Positions 59,425 through 64,000 of a stretch of 64,000 bases of DNA are shown here, one piece after another. The stretch spans positions 351,384 to 415,383 of the forward strand of contig NZ_KN050828.1 in assembly GCF_000746275.1 (NCBI RefSeq). The letters run 5' to 3'. Position numbers and translations under genes: made by a program. Numbering within the stretch: position 1 is the first letter of the stretch; every line of letters begins with the position of its first letter. This stretch comes from Thermopetrobacter sp. TC1. Its GTDB lineage: Bacteria > Pseudomonadota > Alphaproteobacteria > Rhizobiales > Aestuariivirgaceae. Under the pieces are notes generated by a model. It saw nothing but the letters and a program-made list of their open reading frames with translations, searched no databases and was not told the origin of the DNA.

Positions 59425-60096
59425 ATGCGCAAGGCCGCTTTCGTCATCCTGCCCGCCGCTTTCGCCACCGCGCTGCTGGCGGGATGCACAACGGATCCCT
59501 ACACGGGCGAGGAGAAGGTTGCCAATTCCGCCATTGGCGCACTGGGCGGCGCTGCCGCCGGCGCGGCGGTGGGGGCCATTGGCGGCGCCATTGCCGGCGA
59601 TGCGGGCAAGGGCGCGGCGATCGGCGCGGCGGTGGGCGGCATCGCCGGACTGGGTATCGGCGCCTACATGGACCGGCAGGAGGCCCTGCTGCGCAAGAAG
59701 CTGGCGGGCACCGGCGTGCGCATCGTGCGCGAGGGTGATGATATCCGGCTGGTCATGCCTTCCGACATCACCTTCGATGTGGACAGGGCCAGCATCAAGC
59801 CTCGTTTCTACCGGACCCTGAACGCCGTGGCCACGGTGCTGAACGGCTTTCCCGAAACCGATGTCATCGTGACCGGTCACACCGACTCCACCGGATCGGC
59901 CGCCTACAACCAGCGTCTCTCCGAGCGGCGGGCACTGGCCGTGGCCCGCTATCTGCAGGCGCAGGGTGTCAATCCCGCCCGCATCCGCGCTCAGGGCATG
60001 GGCGAGAGCATGCCGATCGCCTCCAACGCCACCGAAGAGGGCCGCGCGCGCAACCGCCGGGTGGAAATCCGTATCCATCCCCATCGCCGCGGCTGA
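59425..60096 (+). CDS. OmpA-family lipoprotein with glycine-zipper segment
   Basis: A 223-residue outer-membrane-type lipoprotein. The signal peptide ends in the lipobox LLAGC (Cys21). A glycine-zipper segment follows (about 37-75, repeated GGAAAGAAVGAIGGAIAG-like), then the OmpA peptidoglycan-binding domain with ITFDVDRASIKPRF, VTGHTDSTGSAAYNQRLSERRALAV and GMGESMPIASNATEEGRARNRRVEI. This matches Pal/YiaD-like proteins that tie the outer membrane to the wall. The start at 59425 has GAGGAG upstream; an ATG at 59401 is in frame but would spoil the signal peptide. Confidence 0.9.
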   Translation: MRKAAFVILPAAFATALLAGCTTDPYTGEEKVANSAIGALGGAAAGAAVGAIGGAIAGDAGKGAAIGAAVGGIAGLGIGAYMDRQEALLRKKLAGTGVRIVREGDDIRLVMPSDITFDVDRASIKPRFYRTLNAVATVLNGFPETDVIVTGHTDSTGSAAYNQRLSERRALAVARYLQAQGVNPARIRAQGMGESMPIASNATEEGRARNRRVEIRIHPHRRG

Positions 60097-60135
60097 TGGC
60101 GGGCCTGATCAACGCAGGAGAACACGTGCAACGCG

Positions 60136-60155
60136 CCCGGCCGCAGAAGGCCGGG
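60136..60155. terminator. Probable bidirectional terminator between ompA-like gene and cbbO
   Basis: A 7-bp GC stem (CCCGGCC 60136-60142 with GGCCGGG 60149-60155) and a 6-base loop between two convergent stop codons. A T-rich stretch (CATCATTTT) follows on the plus strand. Confidence 0.6.
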
Positions 60156-60159
60156 TGCA

Positions 60160-62391
60160 TCATTTTGTGAGGTTCAGGAAGAGCGTGGGCAGGCGTTCGG
60201 GCAGGCGCTCGATATGGTCGATGACGGTATAGCCCGTCTGGCCGAAAATGTCGGTGACGTATTCATCGGCCTTGGGATCGAGCGAGATGCAGAAGGGCGA
60301 AATGCCGTCCGCCTGCAATTCGATGACCGCCTTGCGCGCATCCTCGCGCAGGTATTGCGGATCGGCCACGTCGATATCGTGCGGCGCACCGTCGGTGAGA
60401 ACCATGAGGATGCGCTTTTCCTCGCGGCGGTTGCGCAACTGATCTCCCGCACAGCGCAGCGCCGCCCCCATGCGGGTGGACAGCCCCGCCTCCATGGCCG
60501 CCAGACGCGCCTTCGCCTCCTCGCCCCAGGGTTCGGCAAAGCCCTTGACGTGAGTATAGCGCACCTCAAAGCGGGTGTTGGAATGAAAGCCGGCAATGGC
60601 GAAGGGATCGCCCAGCGCCTGCACCGCCTCCGAGAGCAGGGCGGTGGATTCCTGCGCCAGCTGCAGCAGGGTGACATCACCGCCCGGGATCTTCTCCTTC
60701 ACCGATTCGGAGAGGTCGATCAGCAGCAGCATGGCGATGTCGCGCCCGTGTTGCTCGTATGACTGAAACACACGCGGATCGGGCGCAACATTCATGCGCA
60801 GATCTATGGCAGCGCGCACGGCCATGTCCACATCCAGCTCATCGCCCATCTCCTGATAGCGGATGCGGCGGCGCAGCTGTGGCTTGAGCAGATCCACCAC
60901 CTTTTTCAGGCGGCGGGCGAGTAACTCGTGTTTTTTAAGAAGCTCATCGATATGGGCGGCATCGCCGGCGGGCTGGATGCGCTCGAACACCGTCACCCAG
61001 TCGGGGCGGTAGGTCTGTGCCGTATAGTCCCATTCCGGATAATGCCGCGGCGGAATGCCGTCATCGGGCGCGGCGGGCCCTTTTATGTGATCGCGGGCGC
61101 CATGATCGGAATGGAAATCATCCTCGTCGTCAGTGTCCTCCAGAAAGATCCAGAGATAGCGATTGTCATCGCGGTAGGGCACCTCGGTGTCCTGAAACCA
61201 GATGTTCGGCGAGCGGAAATCGTGGGTGTAATTCTCTGTGAGCCATTTCACGCCCAGCTCCGGCGCGATCTTGGTGTCATGCGGATCCGCCGCCATGCGC
61301 TCGGCGAACAGCGCCGTATAGCGCGCAATCATCGGATCGTCATAGCCATGCTCAGGATCCAGCAGGGCATAGGAGAGCATGGCCAGCTTGTGGCGGATGC
61401 AGGAATAGCCCTCAGGGCAGGCGTCCGGCTCCGGGCGCGGGTGCATCTTCTTCCATAAAGCGCGCAGGCCCGGATAGCGGGCCATGGCCAGCCACTCCAC
61501 GCGCGCATCCTCGAAGATCTCAATGGCCAGGTGCTGAAAGGGGCTGAAATTGTCGGCCAGGAACGGGCGTGTCCACAAGGCGTGCGCCGCCATGTGGGCG
61601 ATGGCGGCCCGATAACGGTCGATGCCGGAGACCCCGAACGCATCTTCATACACATCGGGGATGTGAAACCCCAGGCGATCGAGATAAGGGCGCGGCTTAC
61701 GCGTGGTGTCGAAGATTTCCGAATAGGGGCGGAAATCGGCATCAAGCCCCCAGAAGCTGCGCAAGTAAAGGCGCAGGCGGCGTTCATTGTCGATATAGAG
61801 CGTGCCGGAACGCTCGCGCTGAAGCGCCGCATGGGCATCGGCCGTTTGCAGGCCGAAATAGTCCGGCAAACGCCAGGGCTGTGAGGCATAGACGCGGATG
61901 CCGTATTCCACCCAGTTCTTCACTCCGGCAATGGAGACCTGCGCAAACAGCTGCGGCGCGGAACGGGCCAGCGGCTCCGCCGCCTCCCTGGCCACCTTGG
62001 CCGTGTGCAGAAGGATGCGCATCCAGTCGCGCAACAGCTCGGCATCCCGCAGGCGGCGGGCAACGAAGGGCAGGTTCTGCAGAAACGGCGCGATGGCCTT
62101 CGGCGCAGTGAGCATGGACAGCGAACGGGCAGTATCAGCGGCGGCGAGAACGACACCCTCGCCGCAATGCCGCGCCACTTCCGGCATCTCCTCCAGGAAG
62201 ATCACCGGCAAGTCGCGCCCGCGGCCAAGGGCGCAGACAATGTCCGCGCCTTCAAGCCACTTGGCCACGCCGTCGTTGCTCATGGCGCTCATGGCATCAG
62301 CGAGCGCATCGGCGAAAATGTCGTCGATCTTCGAGACCGAACACTTCAGCCGCGCGCGCCAGGCGGCAATATCTTCCTCGCGCAGTGTCAT
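60160..62391 (-). CDS. cbbO: RuBisCO activase subunit CbbO (von Willebrand A domain)
   Basis: A 743-residue CbbO. The N-terminal and middle regions are helical. The C-terminal von Willebrand factor A domain has a MIDAS DLSES near residue 557 (AMLLLIDLSESVKEK) and LMVLTDGAPHDID. Biochemical work on chemoautotrophs showed that CbbQ and CbbO together form a RuBisCO activase in which the CbbO MIDAS contacts an acidic residue of RuBisCO and the CbbQ hexamer supplies power. It follows cbbQ by 6 bases in the cbbM-cbbQ-cbbO operon, so it most likely serves form II RuBisCO. Confidence 0.94.
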   Translation of the reverse strand: MTLREEDIAAWRARLKCSVSKIDDIFADALADAMSAMSNDGVAKWLEGADIVCALGRGRDLPVIFLEEMPEVARHCGEGVVLAAADTARSLSMLTAPKAIAPFLQNLPFVARRLRDAELLRDWMRILLHTAKVAREAAEPLARSAPQLFAQVSIAGVKNWVEYGIRVYASQPWRLPDYFGLQTADAHAALQRERSGTLYIDNERRLRLYLRSFWGLDADFRPYSEIFDTTRKPRPYLDRLGFHIPDVYEDAFGVSGIDRYRAAIAHMAAHALWTRPFLADNFSPFQHLAIEIFEDARVEWLAMARYPGLRALWKKMHPRPEPDACPEGYSCIRHKLAMLSYALLDPEHGYDDPMIARYTALFAERMAADPHDTKIAPELGVKWLTENYTHDFRSPNIWFQDTEVPYRDDNRYLWIFLEDTDDEDDFHSDHGARDHIKGPAAPDDGIPPRHYPEWDYTAQTYRPDWVTVFERIQPAGDAAHIDELLKKHELLARRLKKVVDLLKPQLRRRIRYQEMGDELDVDMAVRAAIDLRMNVAPDPRVFQSYEQHGRDIAMLLLIDLSESVKEKIPGGDVTLLQLAQESTALLSEAVQALGDPFAIAGFHSNTRFEVRYTHVKGFAEPWGEEAKARLAAMEAGLSTRMGAALRCAGDQLRNRREEKRILMVLTDGAPHDIDVADPQYLREDARKAVIELQADGISPFCISLDPKADEYVTDIFGQTGYTVIDHIERLPERLPTLFLNLTK

Positions 62392-62397
62392 GGCCGA

Positions 62398-63216
62398 TCA
62401 GCCCAGGACCATGTCGATGGCATGCATCAGGGTGTCGCGAATGTCGGCATCGTCGGTGATGGGCCTCACCATGGCCATGGCGGCGGCGGCCTTCGGCTCC
62501 ACGCCCGTGGCGATGAGCTGGGCGGCATAGACGATGAGACGGGTGGAAATGCCCTCGTCCAGACCATGGCCTTTCAGCGCGCGGGCGCGTCCGGCCAGCT
62601 CCACCAGTTTGGCCGCCGTTTCGGTATCGATGCCGGCTTCGCGCGCCACAATGCCGGTTTCCACCTCAGGCTCCGGATAATCGAAATCGAGCGCAGTGAA
62701 GCGCTGCTTGGTGGACTGTTTCAGGTCCTTCATCAGGCTCTGGTAGCCGGGGTTGTAGGAGATGACCAGCTGAAAGTCCGGATGCGCCTTCACCAGCTCG
62801 CCCTTCTTGTCCAGCGGCAGAGTGCGGCGATGATCGGTGAGCGGATGGATGACCACAGTGGTATCCTGCCGCGCCTCCACCACCTCATCGAGATAGCAGA
62901 TGGCGCCGATGCGCGCGGCGATGGTGAGCGGGCCGTCGGCCCAGCGCGTGCCTTCGGCATCGAGCAGAAAGCGGCCCACCAGGTCGGCGGCAGTCATGTC
63001 CTCGTTGCAGGCCACGGTGATGAGTGGCTTTTTCAGCTTCCACGCCATGTATTCCACAAAGCGCGACTTGCCGCAGCCCGTCGGCCCCTTCAGCATCACC
63101 GGCAGACGCCGGGCATAGGCCGCCTCGTAAAGCGCCACTTCATCCCCCGTGGGCTGATAGAAGGGCTCTTCCTCGATCATGTATTGCGAGATGTCGATGT
63201 GCGCATCGTCGGCCAT
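62398..63216 (-). CDS. cbbQ: RuBisCO activase AAA+ subunit CbbQ
   Basis: A 272-residue MoxR-type AAA+ ATPase. Walker A is GPTGCGKS (44-51) and Walker B ICYLDEVVEA (Asp110-Glu111). Sensor and arginine-finger regions follow (LVISYNPGYQSLMKDLKQSTKQRFTALDFDYP). It forms hexamers with CbbO to remove inhibitory sugar phosphates from RuBisCO. An AGGTG Shine-Dalgarno precedes the ATG. It lies about 190 bases after cbbM, separated by a stem-loop. Confidence 0.95.
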   Translation of the reverse strand: MADDAHIDISQYMIEEEPFYQPTGDEVALYEAAYARRLPVMLKGPTGCGKSRFVEYMAWKLKKPLITVACNEDMTAADLVGRFLLDAEGTRWADGPLTIAARIGAICYLDEVVEARQDTTVVIHPLTDHRRTLPLDKKGELVKAHPDFQLVISYNPGYQSLMKDLKQSTKQRFTALDFDYPEPEVETGIVAREAGIDTETAAKLVELAGRARALKGHGLDEGISTRLIVYAAQLIATGVEPKAAAAMAMVRPITDDADIRDTLMHAIDMVLG

Positions 63217-63255
63217 TTTTGCACCTGCTTCTCAATCGCATCTTCATGAAGCGGA

Positions 63256-63296
63256 AAGGGGGAGATGCCTTTCCTGCCCCCTTGCATCTCCCCCTT
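63256..63296 (-). terminator. Strong stem-loop between cbbM and cbbQ
   Basis: A perfect 13-bp stem (AAGGGGGAGATGC at 63256-63268 with GCATCTCCCCCTT at 63284-63296) and a 15-base loop about 110 bases after the cbbM stop. No long U tract follows, so partial termination or 3'-end protection of cbbM mRNA is likelier than a full stop. Either would give more RuBisCO than activase. Confidence 0.65.
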
Positions 63297-63404
63297 GTCC
63301 AAGGCGCCCGATGAAACGCCACTTCAAACCTCTTAGCGGGCGGCGGCTTCCTGCCGGGCAAGAGCAAGAGCCGGAAGAAGCCGCCATCCCGGCCTTCATG
63401 GGGA

Positions 63405-64000
63405 TCAGGCGTGCTTGCCCAGCTTCTCACGCCAGCCCGGATACAGCCGGTCGGCGTCGTGCGGGAAGCTCTCGAAGGCACCCGCCAGTTCCGGATGATC
63501 CTTGGCGTACTCCACAAGGTCCACGCCCTTGCTCCAGGCCTCATAAGCCTGACGCAGCGACTTGGCGCCGGCAACAATGCCGTCCTTGTGGCCAAGGGCG
63601 CCGCCGCCGGAGGTCTGGATGATGTTGGCATGGCCAAGGTTCTCGAAGAAGCCGGGCAGACGCAGGGCGTTCATGCCGCCGGAGATAATCGGGGTGGTGG
63701 CCTTCATCTTCCACCAGGGCTGACGGAAGAAGATGCCGTCGGCCTCGTCCTCGGTGAGCATGTAGGCCACCTTCTTGTCCTCCGGCTTGCCCTCCATCTT
63801 GCCGAAGCCCATGGTGCCGGTGTGGATGCCGGACGCGCCCAGCATGCGGGCCCACTTCATGTGGCAGAGCATGGAATAGCCGCGGTTGGAGCGCTCGGAG
63901 GTGACCATGCCGTGACCGGCGCGGTGATAGTGCAGGAACTGGTTGGGGAAGTAGCGGCGCGCCAGGGTCACGGCCGTCGGGCCGCCGACGAAGCCGTCCA
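63405..64000 (-). CDS. cbbM: Form II RuBisCO large subunit, 3' part (5' end outside window)
   Basis: The C-terminal 197 residues of RuBisCO; the frame runs open off the right edge ([18 protein letters not shown]...). Diagnostic form II sequence includes [57 protein letters not shown] and [15 protein letters not shown], covering the loop-6 lysine region (TMGFGKMEG) and the phosphate-binding glycines. Form II enzymes work as dimers or small oligomers without small subunits and favour high CO2/low O2. With cbbQ and cbbO downstream this is a complete activase-linked Calvin-cycle unit. Confidence 0.97.
   Translation of the reverse strand, partial: DGFVGGPTAVTLARRYFPNQFLHYHRAGHGMVTSERSNRGYSMLCHMKWARMLGASGIHTGTMGFGKMEGKPEDKKVAYMLTEDEADGIFFRQPWWKMKATTPIISGGMNALRLPGFFENLGHANIIQTSGGGALGHKDGIVAGAKSLRQAYEAWSKGVDLVEYAKDHPELAGAFESFPHDADRLYPGWREKLGKHA

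Overview
The window is GC-rich, densely coded, single-copy bacterial chromosome and reads as an alphaproteobacterium, probably of or near the Hyphomicrobiales. The evidence is the combination of a 1,622-residue NAD-glutamate dehydrogenase, a RibB protein with a degenerate RibA-like tail, the flagellar DUF1217 protein beside flgF and fliI, a hisB/DUF2628/hisH/hisA/hisF/hisE/coaA operon, TAXI-type TRAP transport and a YcgN protein. A form II RuBisCO gene with cbbQ and cbbO indicates CO2 fixation (facultative chemolitho- or photoautotrophy). The species cannot be fixed from the sequence alone.

Layout, left to right. 0-3 kb: a cut-off spore-coat-U pilin-like gene, xthA, a candidate C-rich structured small RNA with its own promoter and terminator, an inverted-repeat cluster and lolA. 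3-10 kb: ftsK, the nitrogen pair glnK-amtB, and two amino-acid ABC permeases without their partners. 10-19 kb: tRNA-Thr(CGT), msrA, ubiA, a flagellar trio (DUF1217, flgF, fliI), murJ, a metallo-beta-lactamase-fold hydrolase, an Smr protein and an XRE regulator. 19-28 kb: a TAXI-TRAP transporter with universal stress protein, an ABC exporter, a class III aminotransferase and a glycerate 2-kinase. 28-38 kb: a membrane GGDEF/EAL protein, an MFS transporter, YcgN and a yejBEF peptide importer. 38-53 kb: hslV, NAD-GDH, an AT-richer islet with a broken RelE-type toxin and its HTH antitoxin, the his-coaA operon, livF and recQ. 53-64 kb: a DUF2780 protein, both methylmalonyl-CoA mutase subunits, an HTH-RibB-RibX fusion, an OmpA lipoprotein and the cbbM-cbbQ-cbbO operon, with cbbM running off the right edge.

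The most unusual observation is a small non-autonomous element. Two 135-bp copies, each with terminal inverted repeats and a perfect 9-bp target duplication, sit in the same reading phase inside the glycerate kinase gene. Each adds 48 codons without breaking the frame. A third, decayed copy lies in the his-livF intergenic region. The element carries two hairpins and a stop-free frame, so it behaves like a protein-compatible MITE, functionally like the Rickettsia palindromic elements. Other points for follow-up are the candidate sRNA at 1650-1806, a perfect palindrome touching the start codon of the HTH-RibB-RibX gene, the nonsense-interrupted toxin, and strong stem-loops inside the cbbM-cbbQ and TAXI-TRAP operons.

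Functionally the window joins carbon entry (RuBisCO and its activase), C3/C4-acid handling (methylmalonyl-CoA mutase, glycerate kinase, aminotransferase, NAD-GDH), nitrogen sensing (GlnK/AmtB), import (TRAP, Yej) and motility and c-di-GMP signalling. No integrase, transposase, phage gene, rRNA or CRISPR array was seen.
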